64,000 nucleotides of DNA from Acidobacteriota bacterium (GTDB taxonomy: Bacteria; Acidobacteriota; Thermoanaerobaculia; Gp7-AA8), in assembly GCA_003223645.1 (NCBI GenBank), contig QHVT01000010.1, positions 173,747-237,746 of the forward strand, written 5' to 3'. Below the pieces are notes generated by a model. It did no database searches and was not told where the DNA came from. It worked only from the letters and a program-made list of their open reading frames with translations. Every line of letters begins with the position of its first letter. Within the stretch, counting starts at the first letter, position 1. Positions 48,662 through 59,100 of this stretch are shown here, one piece after another. Position numbers and translations under genes: made by a program.

Positions 48662-49177
48662 CTAAACCTCGCCGAGAATCTCTGCCGTCGAGGTCTGCCT
48701 TTGCATCACGAGGCGAGCCTCTGTCCCACCAAAATACGATTCTTCTCTGCCCAATTCCGAGAAACCGAGCTTTCGGTAAAGAGCAATGGCAGGAATATTG
48801 TCAGGTTCAACACTCAGGCGAATACATGACAGGCCACTTGATTCTAGAGCACGAATTAGTGCAAGGGTTAGGTCGCGGCCCACTTTATGTTTGCGAAATT
48901 GTGGGTGCACGACGACATTGAGAATCCAACCGATCGAACCGCGCGGGGTTGCCGCGCCGAGAGCATGACCAACGATCCTACCATCGTCGTTCCTGCCGTC
49001 GTCAATCTCCGCAGCGAAAAAGAACTCCCCCAAGGCGTCCACGGCCTGCCTAAAAAAGAAGAGAGGATAGCTTAAATGCCTAGTGCCATCTTCATCGGTG
49101 AACCCGGCGGTCTCAACGGCGTACAGAGCCGGCACGTCTTGTGTGATTGCGGGACGAATAAGAGTACGAACGTACAT
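48662..49177 (-). CDS. GNAT N-acetyltransferase
   Basis: 171 residues from ATG 49,177 (a TTG at 49,183 fits the GAGGAG better and may be used). Acetyl-CoA fold: LNVVVHPQFRKHKVGRDLTLALIRAL is motif A and LSVEPDNIPAIALYRKLGFSELGR is motif B, close to RimI-type enzymes. It is the last gene of the minus-strand island operon and could N-acetylate the pathway amine or amino acid, which would also detoxify it. Confidence 0.88.
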   Translation of the reverse strand: MYVRTLIRPAITQDVPALYAVETAGFTDEDGTRHLSYPLFFFRQAVDALGEFFFAAEIDDGRNDDGRIVGHALGAATPRGSIGWILNVVVHPQFRKHKVGRDLTLALIRALESSGLSCIRLSVEPDNIPAIALYRKLGFSELGREESYFGGTEARLVMQRQTSTAEILGEV

Positions 49178-49308
49178 AACCAACACTATCTCCTCAAGAG
49201 CGCATGGCGTGGCAATTGTGGCTGTCGTAAAGGGCATCCTTCAGAAGGCCACCAGAGCGCAAATAGCCGAGAATAGAACCATCTGAATGACCACAGCAAC
49301 CTTCCAAG

Positions 49309-51084
49309 TCACTTACTGATGGGCCTGGCCGTTAAAGGGAAACTTTCCAGATCCAGCAGCTTATGGTGTTCGAGACAGGTTGCGAGGAGTCGGTTGAGGT
49401 TAAGGCCAAACCCAGCCATTGGCGGGCAGCCATAGCGAAGCGCGTCAACTAACTCTTGCTGGACATGCTGACCCGGACCCCAATGAGATTCCACATTTTG
49501 CCTCTCGAACGCGTCAAGCTGCCTCCTCCAGTCATTCTCTTCTTGTACTATTTCGCAAAGGCGCAGACCGTCGAGAAAAAGGTATCCCCGGCTGGCTAGC
49601 TGCGAGTCCTCGTTGTACGCCCGTGCGAGTGGAGAAAGGGATTTCGGGAGATAATTCAGGAACAGTGCGCATCTCTTGGATGCCGACGTGGCAAACTCCA
49701 TAGCCGCCTTCACCGCGAGACGATCCCGCAGGTTCTCACCTGGTCCTACCCCTCTTGCTGACGCCTCCGCCGACGCCTCACTCTCGCTAAGCAGCTCCAC
49801 CTCACGACCCAATATCGTCGTGGTCGCCTCGCTCACAGTGACGTGCTGCCAGTCCATACTCAGCACATTGCAGGCGGCATTGCTAGCCAGCCCCAGCTCA
49901 CCCAGACGCATTGCCATCGACGACAGAACCTGCTTTACGTAACGACACACATCTGCTTGCGTTGAGTATGCAGCAATTGCCTCGACCAATGTGAACTCCA
50001 ACAATTCTGGTGATTCATTACGAAACACCCTCCCAGCTTCAAACACCCGCTCAACGCCTGCAACGACGAGTTGCTTCAGCCGTACCTCGCACGTGCCTCG
50101 CAAGTACAGCTGCCTCCCGAGCCTAGTACTATAGGTTTCGAGTGGTCGTGCGCTACCGGCTGCCGGTTGCTTCAACAAAAGTCCTGACTCCACCTCCACA
50201 AACCTCAGCTCACGGAGCATTCGTCGAAGACTATGAAGCGTCTCGCTTCTCGCCAGAATATTGCTCCGCAAGTTTTCATTCATCAGCGGCAAGACTCGCG
50301 CGGCCGTTGTCAGTTGCTCATTACTAGCACCGTGCCACTTGTCAGGAGGAGGGCGGTCGGGAAGGGAAAGGACTCGCGGCGGTGCTTCGGAAAACACCGA
50401 CCTCTGCCCGGTCTCCGTGGTTCCCACCACGCCAACGACCTCGAGGATGGCGCCTGTCGGAGGGATCCGTGCCTCCTGGAGTTCGCCCGATCTCCTAACA
50501 ACAACCTGGATACTTCCGCTGGTGTCGGACAGATCGATAAAGACCACCTGTCGCATTCGACGAATGCGAACGGCCCGTCCTGATACCAATACCTTCTGGC
50601 CGAGTTCCGACTCCGTCACATCAGCAGCAAGCGTTCTGGACGGGATCGCCACTGCGTCACCCTCGGAACCGCTTTCGTGGCCGCTCCGTAAGAGATGGAC
50701 CACGGTATATACAAAGCGCTCACTCGCGGATACGGAATCGAGCACCCTTACGATCGTGGTCCGCTCAATCACGGATTCGCCATTCACTGTGCGGGGTTTG
50801 TCGCTGTAGTGGGCACGTGCCACCAGTTCGTCCCCTGCGAGTAGGGGCTGCCGCCAGACGACAGACAACCGACTCCCGCACAACAGATCTCGGAACTCCG
50901 GACGGCTGATCAGCTCGCGATTCACGCACAGCAAGATATACAGGCCCGATGCCGAACCCTTAGGGAGCACGATATTCGCGAGATCATCGCGCAGATGTTC
51001 CTTGAGAGGGTCGAATCGCGCGGCAAAGGCCTTGGCCTGCGTCTTATCAACGGTAATTCTATCTAGCTCGATCTCCGCCCCCAT
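49309..51084 (-). CDS. hotdog domain fused to LysRS-like class II synthetase
   Basis: 591 residues; ATG 51,084 with GGAGGG 6 nt upstream, overlapping the previous gene by 22 nt. Residues ~1-145 look like a MaoC/hydratase hotdog domain: FAARFDPLKEHLRDDLA keeps a D-x4-H pair (Asp25, His30), and WRQPLLAGDELVARAHYSD matches the PxxxGDxL strand. Residues ~160-240 are an OB fold (VLVSGRAVRIRRMRQVVFIDL). The rest is a diverged class II core with motif 2 GRVFRNESPELLEFTLVEA and motif 3 GFGLNLNRLLA keeping both arginines. I know no named family with this order. It probably activates an amino acid or acyl group in the pathway. Confidence 0.8.
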   Translation of the reverse strand: MGAEIELDRITVDKTQAKAFAARFDPLKEHLRDDLANIVLPKGSASGLYILLCVNRELISRPEFRDLLCGSRLSVVWRQPLLAGDELVARAHYSDKPRTVNGESVIERTTIVRVLDSVSASERFVYTVVHLLRSGHESGSEGDAVAIPSRTLAADVTESELGQKVLVSGRAVRIRRMRQVVFIDLSDTSGSIQVVVRRSGELQEARIPPTGAILEVVGVVGTTETGQRSVFSEAPPRVLSLPDRPPPDKWHGASNEQLTTAARVLPLMNENLRSNILARSETLHSLRRMLRELRFVEVESGLLLKQPAAGSARPLETYSTRLGRQLYLRGTCEVRLKQLVVAGVERVFEAGRVFRNESPELLEFTLVEAIAAYSTQADVCRYVKQVLSSMAMRLGELGLASNAACNVLSMDWQHVTVSEATTTILGREVELLSESEASAEASARGVGPGENLRDRLAVKAAMEFATSASKRCALFLNYLPKSLSPLARAYNEDSQLASRGYLFLDGLRLCEIVQEENDWRRQLDAFERQNVESHWGPGQHVQQELVDALRYGCPPMAGFGLNLNRLLATCLEHHKLLDLESFPLTARPISK

Positions 51085-53234
51085 ATCAGCCCTCCGAGAT
51101 CATGGCGCCCGGCTCGATAGCGCGAAAACCCCAACTCGTCGAAGCCCGCATCTGCCATCAAGGACAGCCACTCGCGGCGCTCCAGAAATCCTCCTATGTT
51201 CCACCAACCATCGAACAATCCATAGAACATGTTGAGCGCCCAAGGACAACCTTCCACCGTCGTAGTGCGAGCACCCTCGGCGAGCAAGACAGATCCTCCG
51301 GTCTTTAATGATTGGTAGATGAAGCGCAAGGTTGCGGCTTTGTGCGCTGCACAATGCAAGCCGTTGACTGCGAATATGACGTCGAACTGACCGAGGTCGG
51401 TCGGACAATCGAAGTCGAGACGTGCTTTCGCACCTCGAAGCGGAAGACGCTCGAGCAACGCCACGTGTTTGTCGGTTCTCAGATACTCGCCGGTTACGTG
51501 TGGCGCAACCAAGCGCGAGGCATTACCAATACCCGCCGCCAACTCCAGAACTCGTCCTGAAAGTAGACTCCGCTCTTTCAGGAGCGTGGCCGCCAACTCT
51601 GCGTATACGCCCATGGGCCAGCCACACATCAGTTCTTCCCAGAAGCCTGGCATGCCTCTCATGAGGTCCTCTCCGGAGCGCCGTTCGGCCACGACGTCGG
51701 ACCAGGAATCAGCCAAGACCCCGAGTGCTTTTTCGGCACTTCCAGTATCACCGGGTCCAGCATCAACGTCACCTGCGCAGAGACGTTCAAACTCTATCAG
51801 GCGCTGCGCCTCCTGCAGAATGTACTCGGCTGCTGAAGTGTTGCGGACATGCTTCGTAGTCTCAGCGGAACTGACCCTCCGTGCGACCCGCATTGCAGCA
51901 TCAAGTAACGACCCGTAGCGACTCTGCGATTCAGTTCTGCCCCTAAGACCAAATCCAACCTGCAACCGCTTCACCTTGTGTGATTCCGTACGTGGCAGTG
52001 GACCGGAGACGACTACCGCCGGTGCAAGAGAATCCGCTTGGGCACAAAGTAACTCCTGAGCGTTAAGGACGTTATCGACCCAGACGCCGATATCTTCTCC
52101 TAAGCGATGATCCCGTACTCCGAACACTACGGTGTGTTTCACTCCCCGGGCACTGTACGCGGTTTCGACGGTGTGGGGCGAAAGTGACTCGCCACCGCGG
52201 TTGATCTGCTCCTTTCGTCGCCCTGAGAGCACGAGAAGACCTCGTCGGACTGTTGCGAGATCACCAGTTCTTAACCATCCATTTTGAAGGACGCTGTGAG
52301 TCGTCTCTGGATCCCTCCAATAACAGCGCATGAGATTTGGGCCCGATACGTAGAGCTCGCCGTCAATAATCTTCGCGTCGGTCCCCGGAAGGGGTTGGCC
52401 TATGGGCGGGTGAGCGTCTATGTATTCACTTCGGAACTGTGCATCGCTCATGAGAGGGCAAAGACAGCTGAAATTGACGGCTTCTGTTAAGCCATAACCT
52501 TGCACAAGGCGCGGACCATATAGATCGAAAAACGCTGCAGCGAGCTCGGACGACAGCGGTGCGGCAGCGGTAATCACGTAGTCTAAGGATCGCGGCCACT
52601 TGGGCGCTGCCGCGATTAAGTCATGAATCATCGCCGGCACCATTGAGACAGTACGAACGCCGTACTCGTCGAGCTCTCGCTCGAAGAACCGCGGCTCAAA
52701 GCGGTCAAACAGCACGAGCGTACTGCCCGAGAGCTGCGTGCCAATCAAAGACATCATTAGCGCATTGCAGTGGAACAACGGAAGGAAGGTACCGTGCGGC
52801 CCATCGGTGAACCGATGCGCGGTGGCAACCGTGCGGGCGTTGTGCTCGACAGCCTCGCGACCCAAGACAACGCCCTTCGGGCCACCGGTCGAGCCGGACG
52901 TGTACATGAGGAATCGGTCGTCGGACGACACCAGATCATCCAACGCGCCACGCGCGTCCGACTCCCGGACTCTCGCCACGCCAGATCTGTCGACAATCCA
53001 CGACGCGCCACTGTGCTTGGACACGAACGCAAGGTAAGCCGCATCTACTCGTGGCGAAACAGGGACGGCGACTACTCCGGACTTGTACAACTCCCACAGG
53101 GTCGCGGCTGCAGCGAGGCCATTTGGAAGACGGACTATCGCCCGTTCGCGCTCCGTGATCTGACGAAGGGCGGAAAGGCTGCGTTTGTCGTTGAATCCTC
53201 TTGGCGACTTGATCATCGTCCGGGAACTGGGCAC
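51063..53234 (-). CDS. adenylation domain fused to PKS/NRPS-type methyltransferase
   Basis: 723 residues; start GTG 53,234 or ATG 53,216. Residues ~30-430 are an ANL adenylating domain: LMYTSGSTGGPKGVVLG, YGLTEAV, LRTGDLATVRRGLLVLSGRRKEQI and the A10-like PRTESHKVKR with its lysine. Residues ~540-720 are a SAM methyltransferase with VLELAAGIGNASRLV and a YGLFDGWWN segment typical of PKS C-methyltransferases. No carrier domain is present. It probably activates a carboxylate as AMP ester and transfers it to a free-standing acceptor, with methylation of the product. Confidence 0.85.
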   Translation of the reverse strand: MPSSRTMIKSPRGFNDKRSLSALRQITERERAIVRLPNGLAAAATLWELYKSGVVAVPVSPRVDAAYLAFVSKHSGASWIVDRSGVARVRESDARGALDDLVSSDDRFLMYTSGSTGGPKGVVLGREAVEHNARTVATAHRFTDGPHGTFLPLFHCNALMMSLIGTQLSGSTLVLFDRFEPRFFERELDEYGVRTVSMVPAMIHDLIAAAPKWPRSLDYVITAAAPLSSELAAAFFDLYGPRLVQGYGLTEAVNFSCLCPLMSDAQFRSEYIDAHPPIGQPLPGTDAKIIDGELYVSGPNLMRCYWRDPETTHSVLQNGWLRTGDLATVRRGLLVLSGRRKEQINRGGESLSPHTVETAYSARGVKHTVVFGVRDHRLGEDIGVWVDNVLNAQELLCAQADSLAPAVVVSGPLPRTESHKVKRLQVGFGLRGRTESQSRYGSLLDAAMRVARRVSSAETTKHVRNTSAAEYILQEAQRLIEFERLCAGDVDAGPGDTGSAEKALGVLADSWSDVVAERRSGEDLMRGMPGFWEELMCGWPMGVYAELAATLLKERSLLSGRVLELAAGIGNASRLVAPHVTGEYLRTDKHVALLERLPLRGAKARLDFDCPTDLGQFDVIFAVNGLHCAAHKAATLRFIYQSLKTGGSVLLAEGARTTTVEGCPWALNMFYGLFDGWWNIGGFLERREWLSLMADAGFDELGFSRYRAGRHDLGGLIWGRRSS

Positions 53235-53256
53235 GCGTCAAAACATTCGAAAAACC

Positions 53257-53991
53257 CTACTTTGTCCGAATCTCCTGCAGGCGAGCCGCTGAAACCCCAT
53301 CGATCATCGTCCGATTTACCATCGGATGGTCGTCGTCAATAGGTCCCGTATCGCTGTCGGGGTGATATGCAATCACATCCATCGTCTCCGTGTCGGTGAA
53401 AAAGCTGTGATGACCGCCGGCGGGGATTACGAATGCAATCCCGGCCAGCAGCGGAAACTCGACATCCTCACCGCTCCCATCACTCTCAGACGGACAGATA
53501 CACCGGCCGGACCCGGCAGCGATCACGCCCGCTCTCAGCGACGGGTGCGTGTGCCTCGTCTGCTGAATGCCGATTGGAAAATGGAGATGATTTAGGCACG
53601 CGTCTCCTCGTATTACGGGCGGCACAAGAAGTGTATCCGTGCAGCCATCAATATACTTAAGGCGACCCTCCTTCTCGATAGGCCCTCCGATGGAGAACAG
53701 ACCCTGATATCGAAGCCTGCATACCGCGAAGCCCACGCCGCCCTGGATCGATCCAGCGTACGGAAGCGAGAAGTACATGCCTGGACGAAGCGAGAACTCG
53801 AGATCCACCGGACCCAATACGCGAAGCGTCGCTCGGCCCTCGGCGGCAAAGCCGAACATTGTGCCCAACCCGTCAAACTCCAAGACCTCTGTGCCTCTCC
53901 AGCCGAGTACACTGCTAGGCCAAGCTGGGTCGTTATCCTCAAACAGCAGACCTGTCCGAATTTGCAACGCCTGGAAATGAGACGACTTCAT
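53257..53991 (-). CDS. bicupin-like protein
   Basis: 244 residues; GGGGAG 8 nt upstream; its ATG overlaps the dehydrogenase TGA. Two beta-barrel halves; the second has the metal-type motif LHFPIGIQQTRHTHPSLRAG and PAGGHHSFFTDT, histidines spaced as in cupins. It could be an isomerase, dioxygenase or epimerase for the pathway product. Not assigned further. Confidence 0.72.
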   Translation of the reverse strand: MKSSHFQALQIRTGLLFEDNDPAWPSSVLGWRGTEVLEFDGLGTMFGFAAEGRATLRVLGPVDLEFSLRPGMYFSLPYAGSIQGGVGFAVCRLRYQGLFSIGGPIEKEGRLKYIDGCTDTLLVPPVIRGDACLNHLHFPIGIQQTRHTHPSLRAGVIAAGSGRCICPSESDGSGEDVEFPLLAGIAFVIPAGGHHSFFTDTETMDVIAYHPDSDTGPIDDDHPMVNRTMIDGVSAARLQEIRTK

Positions 53992-55112
53992 CGCGTTGAC
54001 TCCCCAAAGTAGGTCGTTCTTACAATGTCACCGTCCAGGAACGCCCGTGCATCGATTTCAGTCTGAAACACCACGCCCGCTACAGAGCCCTGCATCAACC
54101 AGAAACCTATCTGGACCAGGCTTGCCGCCGTAGTTCGCGCGATCGCCGACATTTTCCTGCAGAGAACCGTGCTCGGCCGCACCTCAACCAAGCGGTCAAG
54201 GCGTTCGCGTCCAACGCCTGAGGATCCCTCGACGGAGACATAAATCACAACTCGATCCTCATGAACCACCGGCACGTCAGATGCGAGTCGACGATCCAGG
54301 CTTTCTGGGGTTGGATTATCCTTGAGCAGTCGTTCAACCCACTCATAGTGTCCCGGATATCTCAACGTTTTGTAATCCAAGGAGCTAATAGCTCCCTTAA
54401 ACCTCTCCGGCAAGTTTGCCGCACCACCGGAGGTGAGTGCCTCCTCAAAGGTCTCGCCAGCTAGAACCACGAGTTCCCTTCGCGTGAGGGATTCCTCGTC
54501 GCTGATTAGACCTTCTCGCAAGCATTCTGAACGTTTGAGGTATTCGGTCGCTACCCCGATCGAACTCCACGTGATGCCATAAAAGTGTGGAGCCTGAGCG
54601 CACATGGGCAACGCACCGACTCGCATGCGGACATCGTCCGGCTTGATCCCCTTTTCCTTAGCGCGCTGGATTAGCTGACAAGCCAGCACGTTGACAAAGC
54701 CAGGAGCAAGCCCAGTCTGTAAGACGAGCCCTGTTTTCGCTTTTGCGAATCTCTCGACGATCTCTCGTGTTTCGTCAACGTATTCTGTTAGGTTCGCGTA
54801 ATGGCAGCCCGAGTTGACGGCGGCCTGTGCGATTCGCGGCGCTTCGCCTCCAGGTAGGCAGTCAAGAACTACTGAGACTGCATCGAAGCACTCAAGTCCA
54901 GAGAGATCGCCGCTCGGCGGTAGTTCGAACGCCTTCGCGACGATGTCATCTGCCCGTTTATTAGCGTCATCGACAGCGCGTTTCGCTTTATCAAGATCCT
55001 GGTCACCGCAGTAGAGTCTATATTTGCGCCCGTTTCTGTAGGCTGTTAGGAGCAGAAGCGCTGCGCTTCCGATGTTGCCGGCCCCTACGACTAGAAAACC
55101 ATCCTTCGACAA
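53988..55112 (-). CDS. saccharopine/lysine-6-dehydrogenase-like oxidoreductase
   Basis: 374 residues from TTG 55,112, which has a perfect AGGAGG six bases upstream; the longer frame beyond it is not needed. Rossmann start FLVVGAGNIGSAALLLL, then VSVVLDCLPGGEAP, CHYANLTEYVDET, TGLAPGFVNVLACQL, FYGITWSSIGVATEYL and YKTLRYPGHYEWV, all typical of the LYS9/LysDH family. It could oxidise a lysine epsilon-amine or reduce a carbonyl-amine adduct as saccharopine or carboxynorspermidine enzymes do. First gene of the minus-strand operon. Confidence 0.86.
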   Translation of the reverse strand: MSKDGFLVVGAGNIGSAALLLLTAYRNGRKYRLYCGDQDLDKAKRAVDDANKRADDIVAKAFELPPSGDLSGLECFDAVSVVLDCLPGGEAPRIAQAAVNSGCHYANLTEYVDETREIVERFAKAKTGLVLQTGLAPGFVNVLACQLIQRAKEKGIKPDDVRMRVGALPMCAQAPHFYGITWSSIGVATEYLKRSECLREGLISDEESLTRRELVVLAGETFEEALTSGGAANLPERFKGAISSLDYKTLRYPGHYEWVERLLKDNPTPESLDRRLASDVPVVHEDRVVIYVSVEGSSGVGRERLDRLVEVRPSTVLCRKMSAIARTTAASLVQIGFWLMQGSVAGVVFQTEIDARAFLDGDIVRTTYFGESTR

Positions 55113-55589
55113 AGTATGCCTCCTGACCTCTAATGTGTCGTCGGCGATCTCACCGCCCGAGTCCACCGGCACACTCGGCATCAAATGGCGACCGCGCGCA
55201 AAGGTTGCTTCTTCCAGTTCCCAAACTTCGCAACCCCTCGCACTTGCTCAACTGAGCAATCGAATATCGTTTGCGGATCGAGGCCGCATGAGCGTCGTTG
55301 TCGCGAGAGGACGGACCTCCACAGATAGGAGTGACGCGGGACGAGATTTCCCTACCCTGGCGTAGCCGGATGTAGCCGGGTGTAGCCGGGACCAAGAAGG
55401 TGTGCCGGTGAGCTACACTTGCGCTATCCCGGCAACAAACACGAAGGCGCTTTTCGTAAATCATTGACTCGGCTATGGCCATCTAACTTGCTCAGGCAAG
55501 AACACACCATGCACTCGCTTCGGCGAGAACATCACGTGCCTTCGTCAAGCGCGTTCTGGCCTCGCGAAATGGGGAAAAGCTCGCCGTCA
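55113..55589. other. right island border region
   Basis: Holds the promoter side of the minus-strand operon, a repeat of GTAGCCGG words (55,365-55,395) and, from ~55,440, a frame running into the MFS C-terminus. No complete gene seen. The exact right junction lies between ~55,440 and ~55,590. Confidence 0.6.
55365..55427. repeat. GTAGCCGG tandem words with weak inverse arm
   Basis: GCGTAGCCGGATGTAGCCGGGTGTAGCCGGG, then GTGCCGGTGAGCTACAC, an imperfect inverse. It resembles the native palindromes and is the only one near the island, at its right edge. Confidence 0.7.
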
Positions 55590-55981
55590 TTTCCTGGACG
55601 CAGCGCTTCGCTCCGCAGCCGCTCATCTCCCTCGGCTATCTCCTCACCGGCATCGGCTTCGCGCTCACTGGCCTCGCGCGCACCCTGCCCGCGCTCATCG
55701 GCACCGTCGTTATCTGGACGATCGGCGAGATGGTCTACGCGCCCGTCACCGGCGCCTTCGTTACCAGCCTCGCGCCCGAGCGCTACCGGGGGCGATACAT
55801 GGGGATGTGGATCCTCATGTGGTCGATGGGGATGCTGCTGGGGCCGTATCTCGGCACGCTTCTGTACGCCTACAACCACGCCGCTCTGTGGGTCGGCTGT
55901 GCCGTTGCCGGGGCTGCCGGGGCGGGCTTGTCGATCATCCGGCCGAAGCGGGTTTCTTCCGTTATTTCTTTAAACTCCTGA
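55590..55981 (+). pseudogene. 3' fragment of the interrupted major-facilitator transporter
   Basis: In frame from about 55,590: WTQRFAPQPLISLGYLLTGIG, FALTGLARTLPALIG, TVVIWTIGEMVYAPVTGAF, LAPERYRGRYMGMWILMWSMG and AALWVGCAVAGAAGAGLSII, then TGA at 55,979-55,981. These are the last four to five helices of a DHA1-type exporter. With the fragment at 40,867 they account for only about 175 of ~400 residues, so the middle of the gene is missing. Confidence 0.85.
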
Positions 55982-56111
55982 AAACAAACATCCTGCTGAG
56001 TCGGGCACGCTACTTGCCTACCGCGATCTGACGATAGTGGCACTACCACAATCGCAGCAAACACCACGTTGGGGTCGCGATTAAAAACAACCTAGGCAGG
56101 AGGAAGCTTTG

Positions 56112-59100
56112 ATGTCACCGCGCGTCCCGTTCAGGTCCGTATTCGTCCTATTCGCGCTATTCGCCCTCACTCTCACACTCCACGCTCAGACGATCTATTA
56201 CCTCAACGGAGATCCCGCCGATCAGGCCAACAAGGTTACGTCGACGCCCGGCACTCCTACGTTCTCGACGACGGCACCCGCCGGCGCGGTTCCGGTCACG
56301 CAGTTGACCACGCCGTTCGCGAACGCGGATGTCGTCGCCAATCCGCTCGCCGCATTCTGGTCGGGCGCGTACAGCGGCAACGTCACGGGCGTTCTCGATC
56401 TCAAGTGGTACTGGAGCACGCCGAATCCGGCGGCGCTCGCGATCGGAACGGACCTCGAGGTCACGGTCTTCGCCGATCCTGATTACACCGCGGACGATCT
56501 CGCGCAGGCAGGCAAGATCATCGGCCGCGCGATCGTTCCACTCTCCGGCATCTCCGCGACGCCGACGCTGATTGAGAATTTGATTCCGGTCAACGGCATC
56601 GTGCACAACACGCTGCTCATCCAGGTCGTGCCGGAATTCGTCGACACCGGTGAAGGCATCTTCGTCCAATACGGCTCGCCGGCCACGCCTTCGTCGTTCA
56701 CGATTCATGAAGCGCCGCCGCGCATTCAATTCCCCGCGGCGACGCAGGCATCCGGCTATCCGCCGCGATACAAAACCTTCAACCCCACTCCCGATCAGCT
56801 CGCGGCCGGCATCGGCAACGATGCGGGCGAGCCCTCGATCGGCTCGAACTGGTTCACCGGCAAGGTGTGGTTCGTTGCGCTCCTGCAGTCGCTGCGTGTG
56901 ACGTTCGACGACGCCTGCGCGACGACGCCGCTGGCGACGTTCGAAAACAAATCGTCGCCGATCACGTCGACGGAGAGCTTCGACCCGATTCTCTACACTG
57001 ACCACTTCACCGGCCGCACGATTACCTCACAGCTCTTGTTCGGCACGACGACGAGCGCATCGGCGTACACCGACGACGACGGCGAGACCTGGCTCCCGAG
57101 CCAGGGCGCCGGCATCGCGTCGGGCATCGATCACCAGACCCTGGGCGGCGGACCGTTCCACGCGCCGAGGCCCGCGGCGGCGCAGTGGCCGACCGCGACG
57201 TACTACTGCGCGCAGGATCTCGTGCTCGCGGGCTGCGCGCTCAGTCTCGACGGAGGCCGCACGTACGGACCCGCGGTTCCGACCTACACGAGCGAGTGCG
57301 GCGGTCTGCACGGACACATCAAAGTCGGTCCTGACGGCACCGCGTACCTCCCGAACAAAGGATGCGGCGGACAACAGGCCGTCGTCGTCTCCGAAAACAA
57401 CGGCATGAGCTGGGACATCCGCAAAGTGCCGAACAGCCTCGGCGCGAACAGCGATCCTTCCGTCGCGATCGCGAAAGATGACCGCGTCTACTTCGCGTTC
57501 ATCGACAACGACAACTTCCCCGTCGTCGCGGTCTCCGACGATCACGCACACACCTGGTACAACATCAAAGACGTCGGCAAGCTCGCCAACATCAACAACG
57601 CCGTCTTCGCGGCCGCGGTCGCGGGCGACAAGAATCGCGCCGCCGTCGCCTACCTCGGCACCACGACGCCCGGCGATCTGCAGGCGCGCGAGTTCCCCGG
57701 CGTCTGGCACCTCTACATCTCGAGCACCTACGACGGCGGCAACACCTGGCACACCGTCAACGCGACGCCGAACGATCCCGTGCAGCGCGGACCGATCTGG
57801 CTGAAGGGCGGCGGCGAAGTCTCGCGCAACCTCCTCGACTTCATGGATGCCACGATCGATCGCGAAGGACGCGTGCTCGTCGGCTTCGCGGACGGCTGCC
57901 TCGGCGACTGCGTCGGCGCACCCGACTCCGCGCGCGGCAACACCTACGAAGACGTCACCGCGATCGTTCGCCAGACCGGCGGACGTCGCATGTTCTCCGA
58001 ATTCGATCCGGCCGATCTCTCCGCGCCCGGCGCGCCGACGCTCACCGTCACGCGCAACGGCTCGCTTTCCCGTTTGACGTGGTCGCAGGCGAACAACGGC
58101 GGCTACGGGGCGACGACTTACTCGGTGTATCGCAAACAGCAGTCGGACACGGATGAGAAGCTGCTTGCCAACGTCGGCAACGCCACGAGCTGGACCGATG
58201 CAACGGCCGACGAGAACAAGAGCTACATCTATCGCGTCAGCGCGTCGAACGGCGCCGGAAGCTCCTGCGCCACGAACGCGGTCACGGCCGCGCCGCGCGG
58301 CAACTCCTGCACGACCGGCGTGAAGGTCCTCAGCGATCCGAACGGCGATCAGAACGGCGCACCCGCCAATGCGGCACTCGACATTCAGTCGGTCTCGATC
58401 GCCGAGCCGTATTACTCGAACGGCGCGCAGAAAGTCTCCTTCATTCTCAAAGTGAACAGCCTCGCGGCGCTGCCGCCGAATGCGCAGTGGCGCGTGATCT
58501 GGAACTTCCCCACCACGGTCGGCGGCAGTTACTACGCCGACATGCGCACCAGCGAGACCGGCGCCGTCAGCTTCGAATACGGCGAGATTCTCGTCACCGG
58601 CCTGGTCATCACTTCGGTCGGACAGCCGTCGAAGCTCGGCGACGCCGATCCGGAGAGCAACTACAACGCGGACGGCACGATCCGCATCGTCCTCTCGACC
58701 GACAAGATCGGCGACGCCGTGCCCGGTGATCTCATCGGCGGTCTCATCGCGCGTACGTACCTCGCCACCGGCAGCCAGGTGACGACGTTCCGCGCCGCAA
58801 TCGACGCTGCCGGCGGCTCGCAGACGTACAGGCTCGTCGGCAACGGCTACTGCGCGCCGCCGGTCGTGACGTGCTACGAAGACGACGACGCGTCGATCGG
58901 CTACTCGATCGGATGGCAGGGCGTCGACAATTCCAACGCCAGCGCCGGTCACTTCCACATGGGCGGCGTCGGCGATCCGCAAGTCGTCGGACAGGACGTG
59001 ATGGAGATGTCGATCCACGTTCCCGCTGGACAGTACGGCGCCATCACGTATCACTACGCCACGAGCCGCAAGGGCGGCACCGCGGAAATCTTCATCGACG

